Shown here in pieces: positions 16,398 through 26,201 of a stretch of DNA of 64,000 bases. The translations under genes were made by a program, and so were the position numbers. The first letter of the stretch is position 1. Every line of letters begins with the position of its first letter. Source of the stretch: Arthrobacter sp. H-02-3 (lineage in GTDB: Bacteria; Actinomycetota; Actinomycetes; Actinomycetales; Micrococcaceae); the NCBI RefSeq assembly GCF_003097355.1, contig NZ_PYUI01000013.1, positions 62,001 to 126,000 on the forward strand, read 5' to 3'. The notes under the pieces were generated by a model that was not told where the DNA came from, ran no database searches, and was given only the letters and a program-made list of their open reading frames with translations.

Positions 16398-17105
16398 TCA
16401 GGAATCGGCGGCATCCAGCGCCGCCAGCAGTGCGCCGGCTGCGTGGGCCGGATCATCGGCGTCGGTGATTGCCCGGACCACGACGATCCGGCGGGCACCG
16501 GCGTCGACTACCTGCTCAACATTGCCAAGGTCGATGCCGCCGATCGCAAACCACGGCAACAAGCTTTCGACCCCGCCGTCGACCGTGCCGGTTCCCTCCC
16601 CATCCGCCCGGCCGGTCGCCTCGGCGGCGTAACGCACCAGGTCGAGGCCGACGGCGGCGCGTCCAGGCTTGGTGGGAGTGGCCCACACGGGTCCCACACA
16701 GAAGTAGTCGAGTCCCTTGCGGCCGGGGGAGGACGCAATGGCAGCGTCCACCTGCTCCGGGCTGTGGGTGGACAATCCGACCACGGTTTTCTTGCCGAGG
16801 AGGCCGCGGGCTGCGTCGAGCGAAATATCCTTCTGCCCGATATGGAACACCGGAGCCCCGGACAAAGAGGCGATGTCCGCCCGGTCATTGACGGCCCAGA
16901 GCCGTCCGTGCCGCTGCGCTGCGGCGTGCAGGACCTCCAGGAGCTCCAGTTCCTCGGCCGCCTCAAGCGACTTGTCGCGCAGCTGGATGATGTCCACCCC
17001 GCCGGCGAATGCGGCGTCCACAAAGTCCTCGAAGTCGCCGCGGTCCTGCCGGGCGTCGGTGCACAAGTAGAGGCGGGCGGTGGTGTGGAGGGAGTCCTGG
17101 CTCAT
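16398..17105 (-). CDS. thiE: Thiamine phosphate synthase
   Basis: 235 residues, TIM-barrel. Joins HMP pyrophosphate to the thiazole phosphate to give thiamine phosphate. Family motifs are clear: IIQLRDK (about 39-45) for the pyrophosphate and Mg2+, [14 protein letters not shown], and the phosphate-binding [15 protein letters not shown] plus FAIGGI. It diverges from thiO; the TPP riboswitch between them faces thiO, so thiE has its own promoter. Length is normal. Confidence 0.95.
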   Translation of the reverse strand: MSQDSLHTTARLYLCTDARQDRGDFEDFVDAAFAGGVDIIQLRDKSLEAAEELELLEVLHAAAQRHGRLWAVNDRADIASLSGAPVFHIGQKDISLDAARGLLGKKTVVGLSTHSPEQVDAAIASSPGRKGLDYFCVGPVWATPTKPGRAAVGLDLVRYAAEATGRADGEGTGTVDGGVESLLPWFAIGGIDLGNVEQVVDAGARRIVVVRAITDADDPAHAAGALLAALDAADS

Positions 17106-17134
17106 GACACCAGCCTAGTTCCTCTAAACTGGGC

Positions 17135-17236
17135 GCATACCGCGGGAGCCCGCAGCGGCCACGTCATCGCTGCACGGCTGAGAGGGCGTCAGAGCCGACC
17201 GCTTGACCTGATCCGGCTAGTACCGGCGTAGGGAAG
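17135..17236 (+). ncRNA. TPP riboswitch (THI element)
   Basis: Contains the conserved thi-box blocks: CACGGCTGAGAGGGCG near 17174, GCTTGACCTGATCCGGCTAG at 17201-17220, and TACCGGCGTAGGGAAGG directly before the thiO start. The 3' strand of the aptamer contains the GGGAAGG ribosome binding site (17231-17237), 8 nt before the thiO ATG. TPP binding should therefore hide the binding site and shut down translation of thiO-thiS-thiG. The 5' boundary is approximate. Confidence 0.93.
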
Positions 17237-17245
17237 GAATTTTTT

Positions 17246-18603
17246 ATGGGCACAAGAGCCAGCCGTGAAGCCGAAGCCGCAGATGACGCCGCCTACCGGG
17301 TTTGTGACACGGGCCCCGGTTCCGCAGAGGACCTCACCGCACAGGACGCATCCGCACAGGACGTCGCTGTTGACGTTGCGGTGATCGGCGGCGGGGTGAT
17401 CGGCCACGGCATCGCGTTCGAGGCCAGCCGTGCGGGCCGGTCCGTGGTGTTGATCGATGACGCGCCCGGCAGCGGGGCCAGCTGGGCCGCCGCCGGAATG
17501 CTGGCCCCCGTCAGCGAACTGCACTATCAGGAAGAACAGCTCCTGGAACTGATGCTCGAGTCCTCCCGGCTGTGGCCCGCCTTCGTGGCCGGGATCGATG
17601 CCGGTGCCGGGATCGACGCCGATGCCAGTGCCGCCAGCGGCCCGGGATCCCGGGCAGGGTCCAGTACCGGCTACCTGACGACGCCGACCCTCGCCGTCGG
17701 TGCCGATGCGGCGGACCGGCGCGCGCTCGCGGACCTGAGGGAAGTCCAGCAGGACTCCGGCCTCACCGTGGAGCCCCTGACCGTGCGCGAGGCCCGCAGC
17801 CGGGAACCTTTGCTCAGCCCCGGTATCTCGTGCGCATTCGATATCCCGGCCGACCACCAGGTGGACCCCCGCATGCTGATTGCCCGGCTCACCAGGCTGC
17901 TCGACGCGGAGGGCCGCTGCAGATTCGTCCGTCGGCGCGCGGCGGGGCTGCTGTGGGAGGACGGACGCGTCGCCGGTGTCCGGCTCGCGGGCGGCGGTTC
18001 CGTGCGGGCCGCGGAAACCGTGGTCGCCAACGGGCTCGGCGCCCCCGACCTTGACGGGCTGCCCGATGGACTGAAACTCCCGCTGCGGCCGGTCTACGGC
18101 GACATCCTTCGGCTCCGCGTGCCCGCGCACCTGCAACCACTGCTCACGGCCACCGTGCGTGGCATGGTGCGCGGGGTGCCGGTGTATATCGTCCCGCGGC
18201 AGGACGGCACTGTGGTGATCGGCGCCACCCAGCGCGAAGACGGCCCGTCGGATCCGCACGCTGTTTCCGCCGGCGGCGTGTACCGGCTGCTCCGAGACGC
18301 TCAGCAGCTGGTGCCCGCTGTAGCCGAGCTGGAACTACTCGAAGCCACGGCGCGCGCCCGCCCCGGCACACCGGACAACGCCCCGATGCTGGGGCGGGTC
18401 TCGCGCCCGGAAGGCGGGGACGTCCCGGGCCTCATCATCGCCACGGGATTCTTCCGGCACGGCGTCCTGCTGACCCCGGCAGCCGCCGTCGTCTGTCGTC
18501 AACTCATGGACGGTATGCCGGACCCGCGCTGGGCCGGGTTCCGCCCCGACCGTTTCTCCCGCACCCCGGATGCGTCCGGGGACAGCCCCAACAAGGAAGC
18601 AGC

Positions 18604-18607
<4 letters not shown>
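17246..18607 (+). CDS. thiO: Glycine oxidase ThiO
   Basis: 453 residues, FAD-dependent DAO family. Oxidises glycine to dehydroglycine for thiazole synthesis. The dinucleotide fold VAVIGGGVIGHGIAFEASRAG lies near 45-65 after a non-conserved 40-residue N-terminus. SGASWAAAGMLAPVSELHY and the C-terminal RPGTPDNAPMLGRV / GLIIATGFFRHGVLLTP match the family. A Gly/Ala/Ser-rich insertion of about 25 residues lies near 112-140. It is controlled by the TPP riboswitch and overlaps thiS by 4 nt (ATGA at 18604). Given the extra N-terminus, an internal start is possible, but the riboswitch-linked ribosome binding site favours 17246. Confidence 0.93.
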
Positions 18608-19670
<1,063 letters not shown>

Positions 19671-19958
19671 CGTCTGCGTTCCTCTGAAGGCCGGTGAGGC
19701 TGGCAGGTCTGACCTGGTTCCGCCAGCAGGACCGCTTCATCACAGATCTTCATCACCAGGCGGAGCCTTGCATCGCCCATCGGCGCCTGTCATCGCCGAT
19801 AAGCGCCTTGCAGGCCCGTGGCGGGCGAGGGAAGCCATAGCCCCTACGGCGTCCGCGAGGAACTCCGATGAGTCCGCGTTGAACTGCCGGGATACTGCCC
19901 CCGCTGCCAGGAACGCACAGGGACAAACAGCGAGCACCGACCTATCAGAGAACGACTA

Positions 19959-21941
19959 CTAGTCCGGGCGGAAGTATTTGTTGCGTCGGGGTGTTTGGCG
20001 GGGGTCGACGTGGGGTGGCGGGATGAACCAGGGGATGCCGCTGCGCATCTGGATGGTCCATTGTTCCTTGTGGATCAGATGGTGGTGGTGGGAGCACAGG
20101 AGGGTGCCGTTGTCCGTGCTTGTGGACCCGCCGCGGGACCAGTAGGTGATGTGGTGGGCTTCGCACCAGGGTGCGGGGATGGTGCATTGCGGGAAGGCGC
20201 AGCCCTGGTCCCGGGCGGTGAGGGCTTTGCGGATGTGGGGCGGGAAGATCCGTGCGGTGCGTCCGATGTCCAGGATCCGGCCTTCTCCGCCGAGCAGGAC
20301 GGGGATGATGTCGGCGTCGCAGGCGATCTTGCGGATGGTGGAGGCGGTGACGGGTCCGGTGAACATCAGCGTTCCCGTTCCCGTGCCCGGGCCGGGCGTG
20401 GCAGCGGGGTCGTTGGGGGTGCCGGTGCGGTCGAGGCGGCCGAGGAGGTCCCGGTAGTCGATGGTGGCCATGACCTGTGGCCGGAGTCCGCCGGCGGCGG
20501 GCAGGGCCCCGGCGGCGAGGGCGGTGTCGCAGGCGCCGACCAGGCCGTCGAGCAGTCGTTGCGGCCGCGAGCGGCGGTCCAGGACGTCGGCCGCACCGGC
20601 CGTGGTGCTTACGGCCGCGTCAGACCGGGCGGCCGCTCCGACGGCGTGTCCGCTACCGTCACGGATCCCGCCGGCCGCGGCCACGTCAGTGACCGCGCCG
20701 TCCGTTTCCACGCAAACCCCGCCGTCTCGTCCGGCAGAGGAGACGTCCGCCGCCGCGCCGGTGGCCGCGCCGTCGCCGGTGCCGGGGTCGGCTGTTGCGT
20801 CCGGGCCGGGATCGGTTCCTGCGCTGGTGCGGGGGTTGGTGGCGGTGTTCATGGCGGTGATGAGGTGTTCGAACTGGTCGGTGGTGGCGAAGATTTCCAG
20901 GTGGTGCAGGCCGTGCCGGGGTTTGCGGATGAAGGCGCCCTGGAGCCGGCGGAGGGCTTCCTCGGTAGGTTCGGCGCCGTCCTGGTCCAGGGCGTCGGTC
21001 CAGCGCCGGGCGATCCGGGTCAGGAAATCGGGGTCGTTCTCGATCGCGGTCAGGGTCAGGGCGTGTTCCATCGCGGCGGCGGTCCCGGGCGGGCACAGGT
21101 GCCGGACCCGGTCCAGGGCGGTGGTGATGATGGTCGCGGTCCGGGACGCGATCTGCCCGGCCGCGACGGCGGCGCCGAGTTCCTCGTGCACGGCCGGGAC
21201 CGGTGCTCCGGTGAGTCCCTGGCGGGGCAGCAGGTCCGCGGCCTGGGTCAGCCGGCGCCGGGCTTCGGGGGCGCTGATCCGCAACCGTGCCCGCAGGAAC
21301 TCGGTGGTGCTCTTGTAGCCGTCGTCGGCCGCGGCGCACACGCCGGCCGGCCCGCCGCTACTGTCAAATGCCGTCCAGCCGTGCGTCCCCACCTCAGATC
21401 CGGCCCCGGCACCGTCGTCTCTCCCAACCCCGGATTCGCCGTCGAATCCTATGTCGGTCCCGCCATCGGTTCCGGCGGGGGTGTTTTGTGTCCAGCCGGT
21501 GAGCCAGCCCGCCGGCGCCGCCGTTTCGGCGGCCCAGCCCGCCGGCGCCGGCCGGGTCCAGGTTGTTTGTTTGCGGGTCCGGTCCACCGCGGCGGCGGCG
21601 ATGAGTTGGAAGTATTCGACCGTCCGGGAGAGTTCCTCCACGCGGCCGGCGAAGTCCGCGGCTTCGACCAGGGAGAACCGGGCCGCCTCGGCCGCCGCCG
21701 GGCCCAAGGATCGCAGCAACGCCAGCGCCGATTCCACCGCGCCGCCGGCACCATGGCCCGCAGCGCCGTTGGCGGCAGCAGTCGCGGCGCGGCCCAAAGT
21801 ACCGTTCCCGGCATGGTCTGCGCCACCGACGTGTGATGCTTCAGACTCCCCGGCCGCGGCGGCCGGGCGGGGAAGCCGCGTGGACGTGACCGGGCCGGCC
21901 CACGGGGCCAGCTCCGGGATGAACGCTCCAACGGCTTTCAT
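19959..21941 (-). CDS. DUF222 and HNH endonuclease domain protein (13E12 repeat family)
   Basis: 660 residues. An N-terminal DUF222 region (about 50-330, including EFLRARLRISAPEARRRLTQA and a C-terminal KPRHGLHHLEI segment) is followed by a low-complexity Ala/Gly/Asp-rich insert (about 350-450), then an HNH nuclease domain: CAFPQCTIPAPWCEAHHI, YWSRGGST, DNGTLLCSHHHHLIHK. Such proteins are common and often multicopy in actinobacteria, and the function is unsettled. The HNH histidines and cysteines are intact. It stands alone, and nothing around it looks mobile. Confidence 0.88.
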   Translation of the reverse strand: MKAVGAFIPELAPWAGPVTSTRLPRPAAAAGESEASHVGGADHAGNGTLGRAATAAANGAAGHGAGGAVESALALLRSLGPAAAEAARFSLVEAADFAGRVEELSRTVEYFQLIAAAAVDRTRKQTTWTRPAPAGWAAETAAPAGWLTGWTQNTPAGTDGGTDIGFDGESGVGRDDGAGAGSEVGTHGWTAFDSSGGPAGVCAAADDGYKSTTEFLRARLRISAPEARRRLTQAADLLPRQGLTGAPVPAVHEELGAAVAAGQIASRTATIITTALDRVRHLCPPGTAAAMEHALTLTAIENDPDFLTRIARRWTDALDQDGAEPTEEALRRLQGAFIRKPRHGLHHLEIFATTDQFEHLITAMNTATNPRTSAGTDPGPDATADPGTGDGAATGAAADVSSAGRDGGVCVETDGAVTDVAAAGGIRDGSGHAVGAAARSDAAVSTTAGAADVLDRRSRPQRLLDGLVGACDTALAAGALPAAGGLRPQVMATIDYRDLLGRLDRTGTPNDPAATPGPGTGTGTLMFTGPVTASTIRKIACDADIIPVLLGGEGRILDIGRTARIFPPHIRKALTARDQGCAFPQCTIPAPWCEAHHITYWSRGGSTSTDNGTLLCSHHHHLIHKEQWTIQMRSGIPWFIPPPHVDPRQTPRRNKYFRPD

Positions 21942-22127
21942 GTCTCAACGATCCCAGAGGGGTCCGACAAAAAAGACCGAACCGGTGCGGCCGCGACGCG
22001 ACGCCGCATCCGGCTGCCGCCCCGGCAGGCAACGGCGGTACGATGCCGGGCAACGTAACTCCGCGTACGACAAGAGTCGACTTCATCAAGGCGGGCGGCC
22101 TGCCGGAGCCGCCGGTGCTCAACGAAA

Positions 22128-22217
22128 CGTGACCACGCACCCTGCTGGGCGCGTGGTCACGGATGTGCAGGTAAACCGGCTGAGCCTGCCCAACGAGGGC
22201 GGACGAGGGTCCGCCCT
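22128..22217. other. Two adjacent hairpins downstream of the small membrane-protein gene
   Basis: Hairpin one has an 11-bp stem CGTGACCACGC (22128-22138) with GCGTGGTCACG (22151-22161). Hairpin two has a 9-bp stem AGGGCGGAC (22196-22204) with GTCCGCCCT (22209-22217) and a 4-nt loop. Neither has a T-run. They lie just past the 3' end of the gene at 22263-22565 and may serve as terminators without a U-tract. Confidence 0.5.
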
Positions 22218-22262
22218 GACGAGAAAATGGGCCCCGTCCTGCTGGCTGCCGGCCAGGACCCG

Positions 22263-22565
22263 CTAAAGCTTCAGGATGGCGGTGAGACGCTCGGTGTCGT
22301 GCCGGGCCCGGGTCCTGCCGAGGTACACCACGGCCGCGATGGAGGCTGCGGCACCGAGGATCAGCGGCAGGATCCACGGAATCCAGGTCAGGCCCGGCTG
22401 GTAGCCGAACCCGGCCGCCATGAAGATGATCCAGCTCAGCATGCCGACGAAGGCGGCCACTCCGGCCGGCACACTGATGCCGTACTTCGTGTGCCGCTTG
22501 TCGTTGGCCCACACCACAAAGCCCACAGCAACGGTGATCATGGCGACCACAATCAGGGAAAGCAT
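22263..22565 (-). CDS. Small conserved membrane protein of unknown function
   Basis: 100 residues with three predicted transmembrane helices: residues about 1-18 (LSLIVVAMITVAVGFVVW), 33-51 (AGVAAFVGMLSWIIFMAAG) and 63-82 (WILPLILGAAASIAAVVYLG). A basic cytoplasmic loop (NDKRHTKYG) and a short basic tail flank them. The ribosome binding site GAGGGG lies about 6 nt before the ATG. No recognised domain. It shares strand with the DUF3107 gene upstream (58-nt gap). Confidence 0.75.
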   Translation of the reverse strand: MLSLIVVAMITVAVGFVVWANDKRHTKYGISVPAGVAAFVGMLSWIIFMAAGFGYQPGLTWIPWILPLILGAAASIAAVVYLGRTRARHDTERLTAILKL

Positions 22566-22623
22566 TCAGGACCCCTCGGGCTAAGAAAACGACAGTGAAG
22601 AAAACCGCAGTGAAAAACGGGCG

Positions 22624-22848
22624 CTAGAGGGCGCCGAAACCAACGCGGCGGGCCTCTTCTGCGCCGATTTCCACGTAACCCAGCACATTGGCGGGGACGA
22701 TGACGAGGCGGCCCTTGTCGTCCGTCAGCCGCAGCTCGCTGCCCTTGGCGATCGCGTCGCCCACCACCTTGGCGACGGCGTCGGCGTCCTGAGCCGATTC
22801 GAGCACAATTTCGCGGCCAATGTTCTGAATACCAATCTTTACTTCCAC
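22624..22848 (-). CDS. DUF3107 domain-containing protein
   Basis: 74 residues, GTG start with GGAGG 7 nt upstream. It matches the small actinobacterial DUF3107 family (VKIGIQNIGREIVLES at the start, RRVGFGAL at the end). The family has no settled function. In mycobacteria the orthologous gene also sits beside a TetR regulator (Rv3208A next to Rv3208, from memory). Here the TetR gene is 61 nt upstream on the same strand. Confidence 0.88.
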   Translation of the reverse strand: MEVKIGIQNIGREIVLESAQDADAVAKVVGDAIAKGSELRLTDDKGRLVIVPANVLGYVEIGAEEARRVGFGAL

Positions 22849-22909
22849 AGCGGGGCCTCCCAGCCAGTCAAAGTCGAATAAATGTCTAAGGTCAATCTCT
22901 AGTTGTAGT

Positions 22910-23575
22910 CTAGGTCTCTTTGGGGAAGCGGGAGATTCCGCGCCAAGCTAAACGGTAGATGAGGTCGCTGGCCACATCGAGGTCCAGGTTTCCGTCGGTT
23001 TCCAGCCAGTACCGGGCACTCACATGGGCCATTCCGGCGAGTCCGCGACCCAGGAGCTGGGCCTCGAGCTCCGGCAGCTTGGTGTCCTCCGCGATCACGC
23101 GGGCGACGGCGTCGGCAAAAGTCTTGTTGAACGTTTCCAAACGTGCGCTGACGTCGGGATCGTTGATCAGGTCCGATTCGAAGACGAGCCGGTGTGCCTG
23201 GTCGTCGTTGGCGATGAATCGGAAGTAGGCGCGCATGACCGCCTGGACGCGCTCGTCGTTGTCGCTGGTGGAATTCAGGGCGCCCAGCAGGAGATCGATC
23301 AGCTTGCTGAGATGGCTGTCCAGCAGGGCCAGGTAGAGGTCCCGCTTGGACGGGAAGTGCTGGTACAGGACAGGCTTGCTGACGTGGGCGGTCTCGGCGA
23401 TCTCATCCATGGCGGCACCGTGGTAGCCGTTCGCCACGAAGACTTCCTGCGCCGCCGCCAGCAACTGCGCCCGGCGTTCGTCACGGGGGAGACGTGCCGA
23501 GCGCTGTCCGCTCCGCGTCTGCCCGGCCGGCGGCTTGCCGGTCTCGTCCCGCTCCACCGGTGCCTGATGAACCAC
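22910..23575 (-). CDS. TetR/AcrR-family transcriptional regulator
   Basis: About 221 residues. The N-terminal helix-turn-helix (about 30-75) is clear: RRAQLLAAAQEVFVANGYHGAAMDEIAETAHVSKPVLYQHFPSKRDLY, split over the three helices. The C-terminal ligand-binding domain is typical in length. GTG at 23575 has AAGAAGG 6 nt upstream and is preferred over an ATG at 23629 that lacks a ribosome binding site and would read through a 15-bp repeat. The effector is unknown. It diverges from moeZ and shares an intergenic region with that repeat, a possible operator. Confidence 0.87.
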   Translation of the reverse strand: MVHQAPVERDETGKPPAGQTRSGQRSARLPRDERRAQLLAAAQEVFVANGYHGAAMDEIAETAHVSKPVLYQHFPSKRDLYLALLDSHLSKLIDLLLGALNSTSDNDERVQAVMRAYFRFIANDDQAHRLVFESDLINDPDVSARLETFNKTFADAVARVIAEDTKLPELEAQLLGRGLAGMAHVSARYWLETDGNLDLDVASDLIYRLAWRGISRFPKET

Positions 23576-23625
23576 TGTCGGCCTTCTTTCCCTCTTCACC
23601 CAATAACGCGCAAGTACACTCAGCT

Positions 23626-23655
23626 GCATTGCACTGAACTACATTGCACTGAACT
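23626..23655. repeat. 15-bp direct repeat in the tetR-moeZ intergenic region
   Basis: GCATTGCACTGAACT (23626-23640) is followed directly by ACATTGCACTGAACT (23641-23655); 14 of 15 bases match, and a partial third copy (ACACT) follows. The position between divergent genes makes a regulator binding site plausible. Confidence 0.75.
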
Positions 23656-23710
23656 ACACTTTACGCGTGGGTAATATGACCTGGTGGTATCTTCGGGCAT
23701 AGATTGAAGT

Positions 23711-24934
23711 ATGGCTTCCAAGTTCACCGCCACCGGCGCCCCCGCAACCCTCCAGACGCAGCTGGATACGCAGCCTGGACCGCTGGTTGACCCGGCAATC
23801 GATCTCAGCCCGGACGAGGTGGAACGCTACTCGCGGCACCTGATCATTCCGGAAATCGGCGCAATCGGGCAGCGCCGGCTCAAGAACGCGAAAGTCCTGG
23901 TGATTGGAGCCGGCGGCCTCGGTTCTCCGGCCCTCCTCTACCTCGCCGCCGCCGGGGTCGGCACCCTCGGCATCGTCGATGACGACGACGTCGACCTCAG
24001 CAACCTCCAGCGGCAGATCATCCACGGCGTCGCGGACGTGGGCCGGCCCAAGATCGAGTCCGCCCGTGACGCCATCGCGGCCCTGAACCCGCTCGTGGAC
24101 GTCCGGCTCCACAACGTCCGCCTTGACGCATCCAACGCCCTGGAGCTCTTCGCCGGCTACGACCTCATCCTCGACGGCGCTGACAACTTCGCCACCCGCT
24201 ACCTCGTCAACGATGCCGCCGCCATCCTCGGCAAGCCCTACGTCTGGGGGTCGATCTTCCGCTTCGACGGCCAGGTCAGCGTCTTCTGGGAACAGTACGG
24301 GCCCACCTACCGGGACCTCTACCCGGAGGCGCCGCCGGCCGGCTCCGTGCCGTCCTGTGGGGAAGGCGGAGTGTTCGGCATGCTGTGCGCCGCCGTCGGA
24401 GCGCTTATGGTGACCGAGGCCGTCAAGCTGATCACCGGCGTCGGGCGGTCCCTGCTGGGCCGGCTGGCGCTCTATGACGCGCTGGGCGGCACCTGGCGCG
24501 AGATCAAGGTGGCCCGGGACCCCGAAGCCGAGCGCATCACGGAACTCACCGATTACGAGGCGTTCTGCGGGATCACCCCCACGGCGGATGCGGGCACCGA
24601 ACACACCGTGACGGCGACCCAGCTCGCCACGATGCTGGCCTCGCGCAAAGCCGGCCTCAAGGACTTCCACCTAGTGGACGTGCGGGAGAGCGGGGAGTAC
24701 GAGATCGTCCGCATCGACGGCTCGGTGCTGATCCCGCAGGGCCGCATCCTGGCCGGCGAAGCGTGGCAGGACCTGCCCCAGGAGGCGGAAATCGTCTTCC
24801 ACTGCAAGGCCGGAACACGTTCCGCGGCCGTCCTGGCCGCGGCCCGCGCGGCCGGGTACGAACGCGTCAGCCACCTCGAGGGCGGCATCCTCGCCTGGGT
24901 GCGGGACGTGGAACCCGGGAAACCGGTGTACTGA
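23711..24934 (+). CDS. moeZ: Adenylyltransferase/sulfurtransferase MoeZ (MoeB/ThiF plus rhodanese)
   Basis: 407 residues. A ThiF/MoeB domain (about 30-270) has the ATP loop VIGAGGLGSP (64-73) and DDDDVDLSNLQRQI. It is joined to a rhodanese domain (about 300-400) with the active-site loop HCKAGTRS (C365). It adenylates and sulfurates the C-terminus of ubiquitin-like carriers such as MoaD, and possibly CysO or ThiS. The E. coli MoeB zinc CxxC pairs are not evident, as in mycobacterial MoeZ. It may supply the ThiS activation step missing from the thi operon (inference). Confidence 0.92.
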   Translation: MASKFTATGAPATLQTQLDTQPGPLVDPAIDLSPDEVERYSRHLIIPEIGAIGQRRLKNAKVLVIGAGGLGSPALLYLAAAGVGTLGIVDDDDVDLSNLQRQIIHGVADVGRPKIESARDAIAALNPLVDVRLHNVRLDASNALELFAGYDLILDGADNFATRYLVNDAAAILGKPYVWGSIFRFDGQVSVFWEQYGPTYRDLYPEAPPAGSVPSCGEGGVFGMLCAAVGALMVTEAVKLITGVGRSLLGRLALYDALGGTWREIKVARDPEAERITELTDYEAFCGITPTADAGTEHTVTATQLATMLASRKAGLKDFHLVDVRESGEYEIVRIDGSVLIPQGRILAGEAWQDLPQEAEIVFHCKAGTRSAAVLAAARAAGYERVSHLEGGILAWVRDVEPGKPVY

Positions 24935-25032
24935 GGCTTCCGGCCCTCAGGTGCCGCGGCCTTCGGGCCATCCATCCACGGCACCTGACAAGCACCGTCC
25001 GTCGAACGGCACCTCCAGCGAAAGGCTTGGTC

Positions 25033-26055
25033 ATGAGCGAGGAAAACACCCTGACACCCCAGCAGAAGATCGGCTCCGGCTTCGGCCGGGATTCGACGGC
25101 GGCCGAGGTCGTTGCCGGCATCGACCTGACCGGGAAGACCGCGATGGTCACGGGCGGCTACTCCGGGCTCGGCCTGGAGACCGTGCGGGCCCTGGCGTCA
25201 GCCGGCGCCACCGTTGTGGTGCCGGCCCGACGGCCGGAGCACGCCCGCGACGTCCTCGCCGCGGCCGGGCTGACGCCGGGAACCCGCGGAGGCGATGTCA
25301 GCGTGGCCGAACTGGACCTTGCCGACCAGGCCAGCGTGAAGGAGTTCGCCGCCGGCTTCCTGGCCGACGCGGAACCCGGAACCCGGCGCAGCCTGGACAT
25401 CCTCATCAACAACGCGGCCATCATGGCAAGTCCGGAGCACCGGGTGGGGCCCGGCTGGGAGTCCCAGTTCGCCACAAACCACTTGGGTCACTATGCCCTC
25501 ACCAACCTGCTGTGGCCCGCGCTCACCGCGGCGGAGGGTGCCCGCGTGGTCTCGCTGTCCTCCACCGGGCACAAGCTTTCGGGGATCCGTTTTGATGACA
25601 TCAACTTCGATGCCGGCTACGACAAATGGCGGGCGTACGGCCAGGCCAAGACGGCCAACGCGCTCTTCGCCGTCCAGCTCGACGCCCTGGGCCGGGACTT
25701 TGGCGTGCGGGCCTTCGCCGTGCATCCCGGCGGCATCATGACGGAGCTGCAGCGGCACCTGCCGCGCGAGGAAATGATCGCCGCGGGCTGGATGGATGAG
25801 AACGGCAACGTCGACGCCCGGTTCAAGACCCCCGCGCAAGGCGCGGCCACCTCGGTCTGGGCCGCAACGTCACCGGCCCTTGAGGGCATGGGCGGCGTCT
25901 ACTGCGAGGACTGCGACATTGCCGAACCCACCGTGCCGGGACCGCCGGAGGCGAGGATCAGGGGCGTGGATGCCCATGCCGTGGACCGGGAGGCTGCCGC
26001 ACAGCTGTGGCAAGTGTCGGCCGACATGACCGGAATTAACGCGTTCGCCGGGTAA
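25033..26055 (+). CDS. Short-chain dehydrogenase/reductase (retinol dehydrogenase-like)
   Basis: 340 residues. The NAD(P) motif TGGYSGLG is at 40-47, NNAA in ILINNAAIM, the catalytic Ser in VVSLSSTGHK, and YGQAK gives the Tyr-x3-Lys pair. The PGGIMTEL motif follows. It resembles the long SDR branch that includes retinol and protochlorophyllide reductase-like enzymes; substrate unknown. GAAAGG about 7 nt before the ATG at 25033 fixes the start. It lies downstream of moeZ on the same strand with a 98-nt gap, probably a separate unit. Confidence 0.88.
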   Translation: MSEENTLTPQQKIGSGFGRDSTAAEVVAGIDLTGKTAMVTGGYSGLGLETVRALASAGATVVVPARRPEHARDVLAAAGLTPGTRGGDVSVAELDLADQASVKEFAAGFLADAEPGTRRSLDILINNAAIMASPEHRVGPGWESQFATNHLGHYALTNLLWPALTAAEGARVVSLSSTGHKLSGIRFDDINFDAGYDKWRAYGQAKTANALFAVQLDALGRDFGVRAFAVHPGGIMTELQRHLPREEMIAAGWMDENGNVDARFKTPAQGAATSVWAATSPALEGMGGVYCEDCDIAEPTVPGPPEARIRGVDAHAVDREAAAQLWQVSADMTGINAFAG

Positions 26056-26201
26056 GCCGCCTAAGGGATGTGAGCCGTGGTGGCGCCGTCGGAAGCAACT
26101 AGCCCTACTGGCAACTAGCCAACGGGCAACAACGAGCGTCGCCATCACGAGCCAGCGCCGCGGGGCAATAACCGAGGGGCAGGAATGAGGGCCGCGGGCA
26201 G

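Noticed and set aside
19995..21836. Long plus-strand open frame opposite the DUF222-HNH gene
   Set aside because: Gly/Arg-rich shadow of a gene with clear HNH motifs.
24763..25032. N-terminal extension of the short-chain dehydrogenase into moeZ
   Set aside because: The extension is Arg/Gly-rich shadow of moeZ; GAAAGG marks the start at 25033.
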